Shown here: positions 35,021 to 44,152 of the stretch, one piece after another
Numbering within the stretch: the first letter of the stretch is position 1
Layout of the letters: each line of letters starts with the position of its first letter
Assembly (NCBI GenBank): GCA_001872455.1
Contig: MNXJ01000003.1
Location: forward strand, 1 to 64,000
DNA length: 64,000 bases
Source: Anaerolineae bacterium CG2_30_57_67
GTDB taxonomy: Bacteria; Chloroflexota; Anaerolineae; Anaerolineales; Villigracilaceae
Direction of reading: 5' to 3'
Position numbers and translations under genes: made by a program
The notes under the pieces: model-generated
Told to the model about the DNA's origin: nothing
Database searches by the model: none
What the model saw: the letters and a program-made list of their open reading frames with translations, nothing else

Positions 35021-35973
35021 CCATGCAAGCGCTCTGGCTCAAAAACCGTCAGATTTCCCTGCGGGAAAACTGCCCCCGGCCCGAAAAAGCGGGCGAGGCG
35101 CTCATCAAAATTCGCCTGGCCGGAATTTGCGGCACCGATTTGGAAATGGTCAAAGGCTACTACCCCTTTACCGGCGTGCCAGGCCACGAATTTGTCGGCG
35201 AGGTGGCCGCCAACGCGCCCGCCGAATGGCTGGGGCGGCGCGTGGTGGGCGAAATCAACGCCGTCTGTGGCGTCTGCGAAGCCTGCCGCAGTGGACGCCC
35301 GACCCACTGCGAAAAGCGCTCGGTGCTGGGCATTCTCAACCGCGATGGAATTTTTGCGGAATACGCGACTCTGCCGCTGGGAAATTTACACCTTGTCCCC
35401 GACTCTGTCAGCGACGAAATGGCCGTTTTCACCGAACCGCTGGCGGCGGCGCTGGAGATTCAGCAGCAGGTGCAGATTCGCCCGACCGACCGGATTCTGC
35501 TGATTGGCGCCGGGCGACTGGGGCAGCTCATCGCCCAAACGCTGGCGCTGACCGGCTGCGATTTGCGCGTCGTGGCGCGTCACCCGCTGCAGCAGAATCT
35601 GCTGATCGGGCGCGGCATCCGCCTGATAGATGAATCCGACATTCAGCCGCGGCGCTGGGATGTGGTGGTTGAGGCAACCGGTTCACCCTCGGGCTTCGAC
35701 CTGGCGCGGCGGGCGCTGCGTCCGCGCGGCACGCTGGTGCTGAAAAGCACCTATCGCGGCGAGCTGACGCTCAATCTTTCGCCTTTTGTGGTGGATGAAA
35801 TTACGGTGGTCGGTTCGCGCTGCGGCCCGTTTGCCCCGGCGCTGCGCCTGATGGAAATGCGGGAAGTAGACCCAACTCCGCTGATTGCCGCCCATCTTTC
35901 TCTAAAAGATGCGCTCCAGGCTTTTGAGCAGGCCGCCAAAGCAGGTATGTTGAAGGTGTTGATACAGCCTTGA
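35017..35973 (+). CDS. Zinc-dependent alcohol dehydrogenase family (MDR)
   Basis: 318 aa. The GroES-like domain carries catalytic zinc ligands (GICGTDLE Cys; GHEFVGEV His/Glu) and the structural zinc cluster CGVCEACRSGRPTHC. The Rossmann part reads DRILLIGAGRLGQLIAQTLAL. This is an NAD(P)-dependent oxidoreductase related to threonine or sorbitol dehydrogenases. The protein is about 25 residues shorter than usual for the group. Start at 35017 (overlapping the mutL stop) or two codons later. The association with mutL seems incidental. Confidence 0.9.
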   Translation: MTMQALWLKNRQISLRENCPRPEKAGEALIKIRLAGICGTDLEMVKGYYPFTGVPGHEFVGEVAANAPAEWLGRRVVGEINAVCGVCEACRSGRPTHCEKRSVLGILNRDGIFAEYATLPLGNLHLVPDSVSDEMAVFTEPLAAALEIQQQVQIRPTDRILLIGAGRLGQLIAQTLALTGCDLRVVARHPLQQNLLIGRGIRLIDESDIQPRRWDVVVEATGSPSGFDLARRALRPRGTLVLKSTYRGELTLNLSPFVVDEITVVGSRCGPFAPALRLMEMREVDPTPLIAAHLSLKDALQAFEQAAKAGMLKVLIQP

Positions 35974-35991
35974 GCGAGAGATTTATCTCGC
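35974..35991. repeat. Small hairpin between convergent genes (type GCGAGA-TCTCGC)
   Basis: GCGAGA and TCTCGC around a 6-nt loop, followed by GTTAC. Nearly the same arrangement lies at 49766-49796. There is no T-tract, so it is a weak terminator candidate. Confidence 0.4.
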
Positions 35992-35992
35992 G

Positions 35993-37168
35993 TTACTTGC
36001 GCGGTAGATGAATGGTAAAGGTAGTGCCTTCGCCCAGTTTACTGGTAACTTCGATACGCCCGCCGTGTCCCTGAATAATCCCCTTGCAAATGGAAAGCCC
36101 CAAACCAGTTCCCATTACCTTGTGTTCTGTGCCGCGCACGCGATAAAATTTTTGAAACAGGTGTGAAATTTCATCTTCGGGGATGCCAAAACCGCTATCC
36201 GAGAAGCTAATCAGCAAGTCTTTTCCTGCCATCCACGCCAAAATCGAAACCGATCCGCCAGGACGATTGTATTTAATGGCGTTACTAATCAAATTGAGTA
36301 CCACCTGTTTCATTTTATCGTGGTCGGCTTCGATGATATCGGCTTCGGGCGCAACTTGGACACTCAACGCAATATGACTTTCATCTGCCCTGGCCTGCAT
36401 GATGGATTTACAGTCTTGTAGAAGCCCGTCCAGCGGGAAAGCAGATTTTTGGAACTGTACGCGCCCTGATTCCAATCGCGCCAGGTCGAGAAACGACGAT
36501 GCCAATGTGGTCAGGCGCATGGTCTCAGATTGAATGTTTTGAATAATTTGGCGCCCCTGCTCGGAAGAAATTTCAGGGCGAAGCAAGAGATAGGTGGCGG
36601 TATTGACTGAAGCCAGCGGGTTGCGCAGTTCGTGGACAAATTCGGCAATCAGGTCGGATTGTTGGAACAAGCGGGTATTTTCAATGGCAATCGCAGCCTG
36701 GGCGCTCAAAACGCTGAGAAGGTCTTCATCATCACTGGTAAATTCTCCGTTATTTTTGTTCAGCACTTCCAATACGCCGACCACTTTTTCCTTAGTGATG
36801 AGCGGGACACCTATCAGTGATTGGGTCTCGAAACTGAGCGTCTGAGCTACGTTCTTGAAATAACGATTGTCTTTGTTGACATCTCCGATGCGCAATGGTT
36901 GACGATTAGCAACGACCCAACCGGCAATACTGCCCTCGAGCGGCACAGAGAGACCACGCATTAGCGGGCCCATGTTAGTGGCGACCTGAAAAAAAAGTTG
37001 TTTGGATGCGTCATCGTAGAGCAAAATGGAAGACGCCTGGGCATTGGCAATGTCGCGGGCAGCTTCGATAATGCGATAGAGCAACGGGTCCAAGTCGAGA
37101 GTAGAGGCCAGGTCACGGGAAATTTCAATCAGACGACGGTAACGTTGAATGCGGGTTTCGTTATCCAT
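35993..37168 (-). CDS. GAF-domain sensor histidine kinase
   Basis: 391-aa soluble kinase. The GAF domain (about 22-160) includes ARDIANAQASSILLYDD and SLIGVPLITKEKVVGVLEVLN. The HisKA domain has the phospho-accepting His in FVHELRNPLASV and the HATPase domain has NLISNAIKYN, DSGFGIPEDEI and GTGLGLSICKGII. The gene starts 8 bp inside the sirtuin gene, so it is third in a unit with the response-regulator gene (37944) and the sirtuin. The regulator is its likely partner. Confidence 0.92.
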   Translation of the reverse strand: MDNETRIQRYRRLIEISRDLASTLDLDPLLYRIIEAARDIANAQASSILLYDDASKQLFFQVATNMGPLMRGLSVPLEGSIAGWVVANRQPLRIGDVNKDNRYFKNVAQTLSFETQSLIGVPLITKEKVVGVLEVLNKNNGEFTSDDEDLLSVLSAQAAIAIENTRLFQQSDLIAEFVHELRNPLASVNTATYLLLRPEISSEQGRQIIQNIQSETMRLTTLASSFLDLARLESGRVQFQKSAFPLDGLLQDCKSIMQARADESHIALSVQVAPEADIIEADHDKMKQVVLNLISNAIKYNRPGGSVSILAWMAGKDLLISFSDSGFGIPEDEISHLFQKFYRVRGTEHKVMGTGLGLSICKGIIQGHGGRIEVTSKLGEGTTFTIHLPRK

Positions 37169-37940
37169 GGTTCAAGGTTTCTGCGGCAATCGCCGGAAGA
37201 ATTTGCGCCACATCGGCGTAAATATTCAAATCGGCGCGGACGCTGAGGTAAGTTGGCGTGTTGTTGATGATGATGAGGTGTGCGCCGCGGTCAATAGCTT
37301 GCATTGGCAACCCAGCCACGGGCAACACTTCCAGCGAGGAGCCAGCCACAATCATCAAATCACACTGACGGGCTTCCATTTGGGCTTCCTGCAAGGCTTT
37401 TTGCGGCAGCTGCTCGCCAAAGAGAATCACATCCGGCTTGAGCAATGCGCCACACGCTGGACAAAACGGCAATTTTGCAGACTGTGTAAACGCTGTCAAA
37501 AATGCTTGCGACGGGTATTGCTGGTAGCATTGCGTACAAGAAAGCGTCGCAAGTGTGCCATGCAATTCAATCACGCGTTTGGTACCGGCCTTTTGATGCA
37601 GAATATCAATGTTTTGGGTCAGTGTGGCCTGTAAGAAACCGTGACGCTCCAACTCAGCCAGCGCCAGGTGAGCGGAATTCGGTTGTGCGCTAAAAATCGA
37701 ATCAACCAACGGGCGAAACCAGTGAAAGAATTGCTCTGGGTGGGTGCGAAAGGTCAGTTGGGAGGCAACTTCGAGCGGCTGATCCTTCGCCCATAGGCCG
37801 CTACCCTCAGAACGAAAATCGGGGATGCCCGACGCTGTGGAGATTCCAGCTCCGGTCAGCACAATGGCATGACGCGCATGACGCAGAAGGTCGGCGGCGT
37901 AGCCAATCGCTTCTTGAATCTGAACAGGGAAAACATCCAT
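37161..37940 (-). CDS. Sir2-family NAD-dependent protein deacylase
   Basis: 259 aa. Sirtuin signatures are complete: GAGISTASGIPDFRS, TQNIDILHQKAG, catalytic His in ELHGT, a zinc knuckle CTQC...CPAC and the C-terminal NNTPTYL/DLNIYADV region. It removes acyl groups from lysine using NAD+. The gene lies between a response regulator and a histidine kinase gene with 3-bp and overlapping junctions, which suggests joint expression. A role in modulating the signalling proteins is possible but only inferred. Confidence 0.95.
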   Translation of the reverse strand: MDVFPVQIQEAIGYAADLLRHARHAIVLTGAGISTASGIPDFRSEGSGLWAKDQPLEVASQLTFRTHPEQFFHWFRPLVDSIFSAQPNSAHLALAELERHGFLQATLTQNIDILHQKAGTKRVIELHGTLATLSCTQCYQQYPSQAFLTAFTQSAKLPFCPACGALLKPDVILFGEQLPQKALQEAQMEARQCDLMIVAGSSLEVLPVAGLPMQAIDRGAHLIIINNTPTYLSVRADLNIYADVAQILPAIAAETLNHG

Positions 37941-37943
37941 GCG

Positions 37944-39119
37944 TTACTGCGGCCTGACAGCTTGGGGAATACGGCTGACTACTTTGTTTGCCAAAGCCGT
38001 GTATTGTTGCACAGTTATTCCCTGAGGTTGGGCAACGACAGCCGGAGTCTGCATCCGAATTGCCTGCAAAAATAATTCTGGTGCAGGCGTAAAGGTCATG
38101 TCAATCGGATATTTTATTTTCTCTTGCGATTGCGGAACGGAAAGTTGTGATTCAGAGCGAACATGGTAGTTCATCAAAACATGCACGCGGGTTTTATCCA
38201 ACCCAAGAGTCAGCAGGTCGTCAATCAGAGCGCGTGTGTGGTAAATGGAGTTTTCAAAAGGCTCGGCCACGACCAGGATTTCATTCAGCGTCGGAATAAT
38301 TTTTTGCGCCAGAGGAGTCAGCCCATTGCCCAAGTCGACAATCACCACGCGGGTCATAAACGTCAGGCGGCTGAGAATCACTTCAAAGTGCTGAATATTC
38401 GTCACCAGCGCGCCATCTTTGGGATGAACCGAGGCCGCCAAGATATTCAGACCAGTGGCGTGTTGAACCAGGGCTTCCTTGACTTTGGCGCGGGTAATTT
38501 CCATAACCGGGGTAAGCAACAAAGCATTCAAGCCAGGTGCGCCGGCGAGATTCAAATCAGCAGATAAAGTTCCCTGCCCAGGGCGGAATTCGGCCAAAAT
38601 GGTCTCTGTCTGCGTGAATCGTCCCAGCGCCGAGGCTAGGTTGAGCGCCACCGTTGTCACTCCCAGCCCGCCACGCGCCGCCAAAACGCCAATCAAATGA
38701 GCCGGGGATTCGGAAGAAGGCCCGGTGGCGGGATTGAGATTACCCTTACCAGAACGAGTGAGCAGTGCCTTGACGTGCGCGTGCAATTCAGCCGGGTGGG
38801 TTGGCTTGGTGAGGTAATCATCTGCGCCGGCTTCAAAACCGGTTACTTTATCATCCAGCTGGCTTTTGGCTGTGAACATCAAGATAGGAATATCCGCAGT
38901 ACGCTCGTTGCTGCGCAAACGCCGGGCAACCTCGTAACCATCCATGCCGGGCATCATCACATCCAACAAAATGATGTTGGGCGCTTCGGCCAGAGCCAAC
39001 TCCAATCCTTGTTCGCCATTGGATGCACCCACAATTTGATACCCTTGTTTCTGGAGCATCAACCCCACCAAGCGCAAGGTATCCAGATCGTCGTCAATGA
39101 TGAGAATTTTTTCGGGCAT
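37944..39119 (-). CDS. Response regulator fused to MinD/CpaE-like ATPase
   Basis: 391 aa. The receiver domain (1-120) has the acidic pair DDD, phospho-acceptor Asp in LLDVMMPGMDGYE and Lys in DDYLTKPTHP. A short linker is followed by a P-loop domain of the MinD/ParA type (about 145-370) with deviant Walker A-like ARGGLGVTTVALNLA; the signature Lys is replaced by Leu/Gly here, so ATP use may be altered. The layout matches CpaE-like pilus-assembly localisers (receiver plus MinD-like). It is first in a unit with the sirtuin and GAF kinase, and its promoter faces that of tmRNA. Confidence 0.9.
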   Translation of the reverse strand: MPEKILIIDDDLDTLRLVGLMLQKQGYQIVGASNGEQGLELALAEAPNIILLDVMMPGMDGYEVARRLRSNERTADIPILMFTAKSQLDDKVTGFEAGADDYLTKPTHPAELHAHVKALLTRSGKGNLNPATGPSSESPAHLIGVLAARGGLGVTTVALNLASALGRFTQTETILAEFRPGQGTLSADLNLAGAPGLNALLLTPVMEITRAKVKEALVQHATGLNILAASVHPKDGALVTNIQHFEVILSRLTFMTRVVIVDLGNGLTPLAQKIIPTLNEILVVAEPFENSIYHTRALIDDLLTLGLDKTRVHVLMNYHVRSESQLSVPQSQEKIKYPIDMTFTPAPELFLQAIRMQTPAVVAQPQGITVQQYTALANKVVSRIPQAVRPQ

Positions 39120-39192
39120 AAGGAAAATTTCCTTGTGAAAGGGAAAACTGATGATTACAGTTTAGCATTAAGCGGAATTTCAGGCAAGTTTT

Positions 39193-39201
39193 TGTTATAA
39201 T
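39193..39201 (+). promoter_or_regulatory. Extended -10 promoter of tmRNA
   Basis: TGT-TATAAT is a perfect extended -10 element. It ends 13 nt before the predicted mature 5' end of tmRNA at 39215. Confidence 0.65.
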
Positions 39202-39214
39202 CGGACTACATTTT

Positions 39215-39615
39215 GGGGATGACTGGCTTCGACAGGGGAGGCTGGTCCCGGAATGCGAGCCGAGAGTGCGCCGACCTCGATAAATCAGTGCAAACCTTAA
39301 GTGCCAACCGCACTTCCTATGCCGCTATGCCCCTCGCTGCCTAATCCGCAGTAGAAGCAAAACCGGCCCGCCCCCACGGGGACGGCGTCTGCCACTCCCG
39401 CTTTTCGCCCGGAGAGTGAGCAGGCGACCCAAAGGCGAAATGCCGCTCCGTAAGGTCACGCGCGGAGTGAAAGAGGGCTTTCGGGCCTGAGTGAATGGCC
39501 GCAGGGCAGTTTTGCCGGGTGAATTTCCGGCGGCGACACAATCAACCGGCTACGCTCGTAGATTTCCGAGGGTCGAATCTTTTGGACGCGGGTTCGATTC
39601 CCGCCATCTCCACCA
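39215..39615 (+). ncRNA. ssrA: Transfer-messenger RNA
   Basis: The 5' end GGGGATG(ACTGGCTTCGAC) and 3' end GGGTTCGATTCCCGCCATCTCC-type T-arm pair to form the tRNA-like acceptor (seven pairs, one G-T), with an encoded ACCA at 39612-39615. The tag frame ends at TAA 39342-39344 and reads ...ANRTSYAAMPLAA, ending in the LAA typical of degradation tags. The exact resume codon is not certain. G/C-rich pseudoknots fill the region after the tag. Together with SmpB (not in the window) it rescues stalled ribosomes. It is a standard one-piece tmRNA of about 401 nt. Confidence 0.97.
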
Positions 39616-39617
39616 TA

Positions 39618-39647
39618 AACTGCAACGGCGCTAGCGCCGTTGCAGTT
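39618..39647 (+). terminator. Hairpin downstream of tmRNA
   Basis: A perfect 13-bp stem (AACTGCAACGGCG / CGCCGTTGCAGTT) with a CTAG loop begins two nt after the CCA end. It is followed by GCCTTTAA, a weak T-run. It probably terminates tmRNA. Confidence 0.7.
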
Positions 39648-39737
39648 GCCTTTAACAATCAAATTTTAATTTTGTTTTTCAATGTGCATATGCTACAATC
39701 ATTCCAGGTATTCACCCATTCTTCGAGGAGAGAAAAG

Positions 39738-40550
39738 ATGAAAACGTTCCGTCCGTTTGGCTTAATTGCAATCTTTATTTTGGTGATTGGTTTGGCCTGT
39801 AGCATTAATTTAGGCGGACCTGCTACCGAAGCGCCCACGCAACCGCCAGTGGCCACCGATGCCCCGGTTCAGCAGTTACCCACCGATGTCCCGACAGTTG
39901 TTCCCGCCACCGAGCCGCCCACCGCCGAGCCGCCTACTGACATACCCGCCACCGCCGTCCCCGCCAATCCCTTTTTTACCGATGAATTTGACAGCGGCGA
40001 CCTTTCGGCATGGACGCAGTTCTATCTCAAAGGCAGTGACAACGCTGATGAAAGCAAGGGTAGCGCGACAGTGGTCAATGGTGTTTTGAACTTCAAACTG
40101 GATAGCGTTGACTTGTATTCGTACCTGATTTTCGACACCAATCTTTATAGCGACGTGCGCGTGGAAGTTTCTGCCACCAATCGCGGCAAGAATAACAACA
40201 ACGTCTCGCTCATTTGCCGATACAGCGATGCCGGTTGGTACGAATTCAGCATCGCCAACAATGGTCTGTACTGGATTTACGCTTACGACTCGCTTGGCGT
40301 AGTCAACAAAGGCTATAACCAACTTACCAATGGCGGCTCCACAAAAATCAAGCAGGGAAAAGATACCAACATTTACGCCATTACGTGCAACGGTGACAAA
40401 CTAACCCTGTACATCAACGGCAATGAAGCGGCTAAGTTTACCGACCGAAGTTTCAAACTTCCCCAAGGGAAAGTAGGGATGAACGTTTCTTCGTTCAACG
40501 TCACCCCCATTCTTGTTGATATTGAATACTTCAAGATTGAACAACCCTAG
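39738..40550 (+). CDS. Lipoprotein with a lectin-like (LamG/concanavalin-type) C-terminal domain
   Basis: 270 aa from the ATG at 39738 (GAGGAG upstream). The signal peptide ends in lipobox IGLAC. A Thr/Pro/Ala-rich linker covers about residues 25-75. The remaining ~195 residues look like a jelly-roll sugar-binding or hydrolase-like domain (FFTDEFDSGDLSAWTQF, DVRVEVSATNRGKNNNNVSLICRY, KLTLYINGNEAAKFTD, QGKVGMNVSSFN). This pattern is seen in bacterial 3-keto-disaccharide hydrolase/DUF1080-like proteins. No catalytic residues can be assigned. It is flanked by the tmRNA and dnaK terminators, so it is probably transcribed alone. Confidence 0.82.
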   Translation: MKTFRPFGLIAIFILVIGLACSINLGGPATEAPTQPPVATDAPVQQLPTDVPTVVPATEPPTAEPPTDIPATAVPANPFFTDEFDSGDLSAWTQFYLKGSDNADESKGSATVVNGVLNFKLDSVDLYSYLIFDTNLYSDVRVEVSATNRGKNNNNVSLICRYSDAGWYEFSIANNGLYWIYAYDSLGVVNKGYNQLTNGGSTKIKQGKDTNIYAITCNGDKLTLYINGNEAAKFTDRSFKLPQGKVGMNVSSFNVTPILVDIEYFKIEQP

Positions 40551-40567
40551 TCTGGCACGAACACTAT

Positions 40568-40603
40568 AAAAAGACGCCGGTTAAGAGACCGGCGTCTTTT
40601 TAT
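40568..40603. terminator. Strong terminator after the lectin-like lipoprotein gene
   Basis: AAAAAGACGCCGGT pairs with ACCGGCGTCTTTTT around TAAGAG, followed by TATTAT. It has A/T tracts on both sides. Confidence 0.92.
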
Positions 40604-40655
40604 TATCATTTTTCTATACAGTGTTAACGTTTTTCTATTATTCATCGTTTATCCT

Positions 40656-40664
40656 TGTGATAAT
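40656..40664 (+). promoter_or_regulatory. Possible promoter of dnaK
   Basis: TGT-GATAAT (extended -10 with one mismatch) lies 47 nt before the ATG. No CIRCE (TTAGCACTC-N9-GAGTGCTAA) inverted repeat is seen between 40604 and 40711, so HrcA control through CIRCE is not indicated. AAAGGAG is the ribosome binding site. Confidence 0.4.
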
Positions 40665-40711
40665 TCAAAAAGAGAACCCGAAAAGTTTTTTCACCAAAGG
40701 AGAATTGTATT

Positions 40712-42601
40712 ATGGGAAAAATCATTGGTATTGACCTCGGCACCACCAACAGTGTCGTTGCGGTGATGGAGGGCGGTCAGCCCACCGTCATCACCACCGC
40801 CGAGGGTGGGCGTCTGTGTCCATCCATCGTCGGATTCAACAAAAACGGTGAACGTATTGTCGGACAAACCGCCAAGCGTCAATCAGTTATCAACTCTGAA
40901 AACACCGTCTATTCCATCAAACGCTTCATTGGCCGCCGCTACGAGGAAACCGAAAGCGAACGCAAGATGGTGCCTTACCAGGTAATGGAAGGCAACGCCG
41001 ACGATGTCAAAGTCAAAATTCCGGCTACCGGACGCGAATATAGCCCGCAGGAAATCAGCGCCATGATTCTGGCAAAGCTCAAAGCGGATGCGGAAGCCTA
41101 TCTTGGGGAGAGCGTTACCGAAGCGGTAATCACTGTCCCGGCCTATTTCAATGACACTCAGCGTCAGGCCACCAAAGACGCTGGCCGCATTGCCGGACTG
41201 GACGTGAAACGCATCATCAACGAACCAACTGCCTCGGCGCTGGCCTACGGTTTGGATAAAAAGACAAATGAAACCATCCTGGTCTTCGACTTGGGCGGCG
41301 GCACCTTCGATGTTTCGGTGCTGGAAGTGGGCGAAGGCGTCATCGAAGTCAAAGCCACTAACGGCGATACCCATCTGGGCGGCGACGATTGGGACCAGCA
41401 CATCGTCACCTGGGCGGCAGATGAATTCAAAAAACAAGAAGGCATTGACTTGCGCAACGACCGTCAGGCCCTGCAACGCTTGCGCGAAGCCGCCGAAAAA
41501 GCCAAAATTGAACTCTCCAGCATGATGGAGACCGAAATTAGCCTGCCCTACATCACCGCCGATGCCAGCGGGCCAAAACACCTGCAGCTACGGCTAAGCC
41601 GCGCCAAATTTGAGCAAATGACCGAAGACCTGCTCAATCGTTGCCGCACGCCCTTTGAAAGCGCCCTGAAAGATGCCGGAATTCATGCCAGCGATCTTAA
41701 CGAAGTGGTACTGGTGGGCGGCTCCAGCCGAATGCCAATGGCGCAGGAACTTGTCCGCCAGCTAACCGGCAAAGAGCCCAATAAATCAGTCAACCCTGAT
41801 GAAGTCGTCGCCGTTGGCGCAGCCATTCAGGGCGGCGTGTTGGGCGGCGAAGTGCGCGACATCCTGCTTCTCGACGTGACCCCGCTCTCGCTGGGCGTGG
41901 AGACGATGGGCAGTGTCATGACCGTGATGATTGAACGCAACACCACCATCCCGGTCAAAAAGACGGAAACCTACTCAACCGCTGCGGACGGTCAGACTGC
42001 TGTGGATATTCACATTCTGCAGGGCGAGCGCCCGATGGCAGGCGACAACATGAGCCTGGGACGCTTCCGCCTGGACGGAATTCCACCGGCGCCACGCGGC
42101 ATTCCGCAAGTTGAAGTCGTCTTCGATATTGACGCCAACGGTATTCTGCACGTCACTGCCCGCGATAAGGCCACCGGCAAAGAACAAAAAGTGACGGTCA
42201 CGGCCTCGACCAACCTGAACAAGCAGGAAGTCGAAAAAATGGTGCAGGAATCACGCGCCCACGAGGCCGAAGACAAGAAACGCAAAGAACTGGTTGAAGC
42301 CCGCAACACCGGTGACAATCTAGCCTATCAGACGGAGAAAACGCTCAAAGAACTGGGTGAGAAGGTTCCCGCCGCCGAACGTACCAACATTGAAGGCAAA
42401 GTCGCCGAGTTGAAAACTGCCATTCAAGGCGAAGACAGCGAGGCCATGAAGAAACTGATTGAAGAAGTACAACAGGCCTTCTACGCCATCAGCCAGCAAC
42501 TCTACGCCCAGGAACAGCCCAAGCCCGATGCCGGCCCCGCCGCTCCTGGCAACACCGCCCCCGCCGGTGATGATGTCATTGATGGCGAAGTGAAAGAGTA
42601 A
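40712..42601 (+). CDS. dnaK: Chaperone protein DnaK (Hsp70)
   Basis: 629 aa, the normal length. ATPase domain: [53 protein letters not shown] and VGGSSRMP; linker [11 protein letters not shown]; substrate-binding domain; helical lid; and an acidic C-terminus ([10 protein letters not shown]). It folds proteins in an ATP cycle with GrpE and DnaJ, neither of which is encoded nearby. It is a single gene between two strong terminators. Confidence 0.98.
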   Translation: MGKIIGIDLGTTNSVVAVMEGGQPTVITTAEGGRLCPSIVGFNKNGERIVGQTAKRQSVINSENTVYSIKRFIGRRYEETESERKMVPYQVMEGNADDVKVKIPATGREYSPQEISAMILAKLKADAEAYLGESVTEAVITVPAYFNDTQRQATKDAGRIAGLDVKRIINEPTASALAYGLDKKTNETILVFDLGGGTFDVSVLEVGEGVIEVKATNGDTHLGGDDWDQHIVTWAADEFKKQEGIDLRNDRQALQRLREAAEKAKIELSSMMETEISLPYITADASGPKHLQLRLSRAKFEQMTEDLLNRCRTPFESALKDAGIHASDLNEVVLVGGSSRMPMAQELVRQLTGKEPNKSVNPDEVVAVGAAIQGGVLGGEVRDILLLDVTPLSLGVETMGSVMTVMIERNTTIPVKKTETYSTAADGQTAVDIHILQGERPMAGDNMSLGRFRLDGIPPAPRGIPQVEVVFDIDANGILHVTARDKATGKEQKVTVTASTNLNKQEVEKMVQESRAHEAEDKKRKELVEARNTGDNLAYQTEKTLKELGEKVPAAERTNIEGKVAELKTAIQGEDSEAMKKLIEEVQQAFYAISQQLYAQEQPKPDAGPAAPGNTAPAGDDVIDGEVKE

Positions 42602-42630
42602 ATTGACAGAACTGGCTGAAGCCAGCGTAG

Positions 42631-42664
42631 AAAAAATCGCCAGCCGAACGGCTGGCGATTTTTT
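42631..42664. terminator. Bidirectional terminator between dnaK and metK
   Basis: AAAAAATCGCCAGCC pairs perfectly with GGCTGGCGATTTTTT. It serves dnaK on the plus strand and metK, which ends at 42676, on the minus strand. Confidence 0.95.
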
Positions 42665-42675
42665 GATTTCTTTTT

Positions 42676-43887
42676 TTACAGCCCAACGGCTTTTTTGAGC
42701 GCATCAGTTTTGTTGATTTCTTCCCAAGGCAGTTGAATATCGTCACGGCCAAAGTGACCGTAAGCCGCCGTCTGGCGGTAAATCGGGCGGCGCAGATTCA
42801 AATCGCGGATAATGGCGCCGGGACGCAGGTCAAACACCTGGCTAATCGCCTGGCTAATTTTTTCATCCGACACTTTGCCAGTGCCGAAGGTCTCAACGTT
42901 GATGGAAAGCGGGTGCGCGACGCCAATTGCATACGCCACCTGGATTTCACAACGGTCAGCCAAGCCAGCGGCGACGACATTCTTCGCCACCCAGCGCGCG
43001 GCGTAAGCGGCAGAACGGTCTACCTTGGTGGGGTCTTTGCCAGAGAAAGCGCCGCCGCCGTGCCGCCCCATGCCACCGTAAGTATCCACAATGATTTTTC
43101 GACCCGTCACACCAGCGTCGCCCATTGGGCCGCCAATGACGAAACGCCCGGTGGGGTTGACAAATACTTTCAGGTTTTCATCCACCATGCCTTCGGGCAG
43201 AGTCGGGTAAATGATGTGTTCGCTGATGGCCTCGACGATTTCAGCGTGAGAAATTTCCGGCGCGTGCTGGGTAGAAATCAACACTGTGTCAATGCGCTTG
43301 GGCTTGCCGTAGGCATATTCCACCGTTACCTGACTCTTGCCATCTGGACGCAGCCAGGGCAACGTACCATTTTTGCGGAGTTCGCTCAAGCGGCGGCTAA
43401 GCTTGTGCGCCAGATAAATCGGCAGCGGCATCAGAGTCGGGGTCTCGTTGCAGGCGAAGCCAAACATCATGCCCTGGTCGCCCGCGCCGACGTGTTCAAT
43501 TTCGCGCTCGGTCATTTCGCCGCTTTTATCTTCCATGGCGTGGTCAACGCCCAGAGCAATATCAGCGCTCTGGCTGGCGATGGCTGAAAGCACCGAGCAG
43601 GTATTACCGTCAAAACCCTTTTCACTGCTGTCGTAACCGATTTCTTTGACAACCTTGCGAATCAAATCATCAAAGTTGACAAAAGCGTTGGTGGTGATTT
43701 CGCCCAGCACCATCACCATACCGGTTTTGGTGGCGGTTTCACAGGCCACGCGCGAGTAGGGGTCCTGTTCAAGGCAGGCATCCAACACCGCATCAGAGAC
43801 CTGGTCACAAAGTTTGTCGGGGTGGCCTTCGGTCACGCTTTCAGACGTAAACAGTAACTTGGGTGTAGACATAAAGCTGTTGGTCAT
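42676..43887 (-). CDS. metK: S-adenosylmethionine synthetase
   Basis: 403 aa. It makes SAM from methionine and ATP. Motifs: [45 protein letters not shown] and the metal/phosphate-binding [16 protein letters not shown]. The ATG at 43887 has AAAGGAG at the right distance; an internal ATG five codons later (MSTPKLLF) is closer to the usual family start. The gene is preceded by a SAM-I riboswitch, so it is repressed when SAM is plentiful. Confidence 0.98.
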   Translation of the reverse strand: MTNSFMSTPKLLFTSESVTEGHPDKLCDQVSDAVLDACLEQDPYSRVACETATKTGMVMVLGEITTNAFVNFDDLIRKVVKEIGYDSSEKGFDGNTCSVLSAIASQSADIALGVDHAMEDKSGEMTEREIEHVGAGDQGMMFGFACNETPTLMPLPIYLAHKLSRRLSELRKNGTLPWLRPDGKSQVTVEYAYGKPKRIDTVLISTQHAPEISHAEIVEAISEHIIYPTLPEGMVDENLKVFVNPTGRFVIGGPMGDAGVTGRKIIVDTYGGMGRHGGGAFSGKDPTKVDRSAAYAARWVAKNVVAAGLADRCEIQVAYAIGVAHPLSINVETFGTGKVSDEKISQAISQVFDLRPGAIIRDLNLRRPIYRQTAAYGHFGRDDIQLPWEEINKTDALKKAVGL

Positions 43888-43909
43888 TGCGTTTCTCCTT
43901 TGAGAATAG

Positions 43910-43943
43910 AAATTGCCCCTTCGGACTTTTGAAAGGGCAATTT
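43910..43943 (-). promoter_or_regulatory. Expression-platform hairpin of the metK leader
   Basis: On the minus strand AAATTGCCCTTTC pairs with GAAGGGGCAATTT (13 pairs, one G-T). It starts about 20 nt after the riboswitch P1 and ends about 8 nt before the AAAGGAG of metK. It is followed by CTATTCTC, not a U-tract, so it is not a standard intrinsic terminator. Confidence 0.6.
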
Positions 43944-43965
43944 ACGCACAAATTTGCAAGATGCC

Positions 43966-44089
43966 CTCTCATCTCCCAGAAATTGATCTGCCGGAGTTGG
44001 CACCTTCTCAGCGTTTGGCAAAACAGACCTTGCGCTGGCAGGTTGTCGAGGCATCATCGGGCCGGTCCCTCCGCCTCTCTGGATAAGAG
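43966..44089 (-). promoter_or_regulatory. SAM-I (S-box) riboswitch
   Basis: Minus-strand RNA contains the P1 strands CTCTTATC (44082-44089) and GATGAGAG (43966-43973), AGAGAGGCGGAGGGACCGGC, GATGATGCCTCGACAACC and GGTGCCAACTCCGGCAGA, in S-box order. These are the conserved SAM-I core segments including the kink-turn and the J3/4 region. It lies directly upstream of metK, one of the classic S-box targets. Confidence 0.95.
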
Positions 44090-44120
44090 TGCCGTTTTGG
44101 GGCTATGAAGTTGTAGGGCG

Positions 44121-44149
44121 ATGTTACCACAAACCAAAACGCGCGTCAA
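44121..44149 (-). promoter_or_regulatory. Promoter of the metK riboswitch transcript
   Basis: On the minus strand TTGACG, a 17-nt spacer and TAACAT, with TGG directly before the -10 (extended -10). Transcription would begin about 25 nt upstream of riboswitch P1. It starts just beyond the stop codon of the kinase gene at 44153. Confidence 0.75.
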
Positions 44150-44152
44150 AGA

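Noticed and set aside
35974..35991. Rho-independent terminator between the dehydrogenase and kinase genes
   Set aside because: The stem is only 6 bp and no T-run follows on either strand.
40604..40711. CIRCE operator upstream of dnaK
   Set aside because: No TTAGCACTC-N9-GAGTGCTAA or close variant is present.
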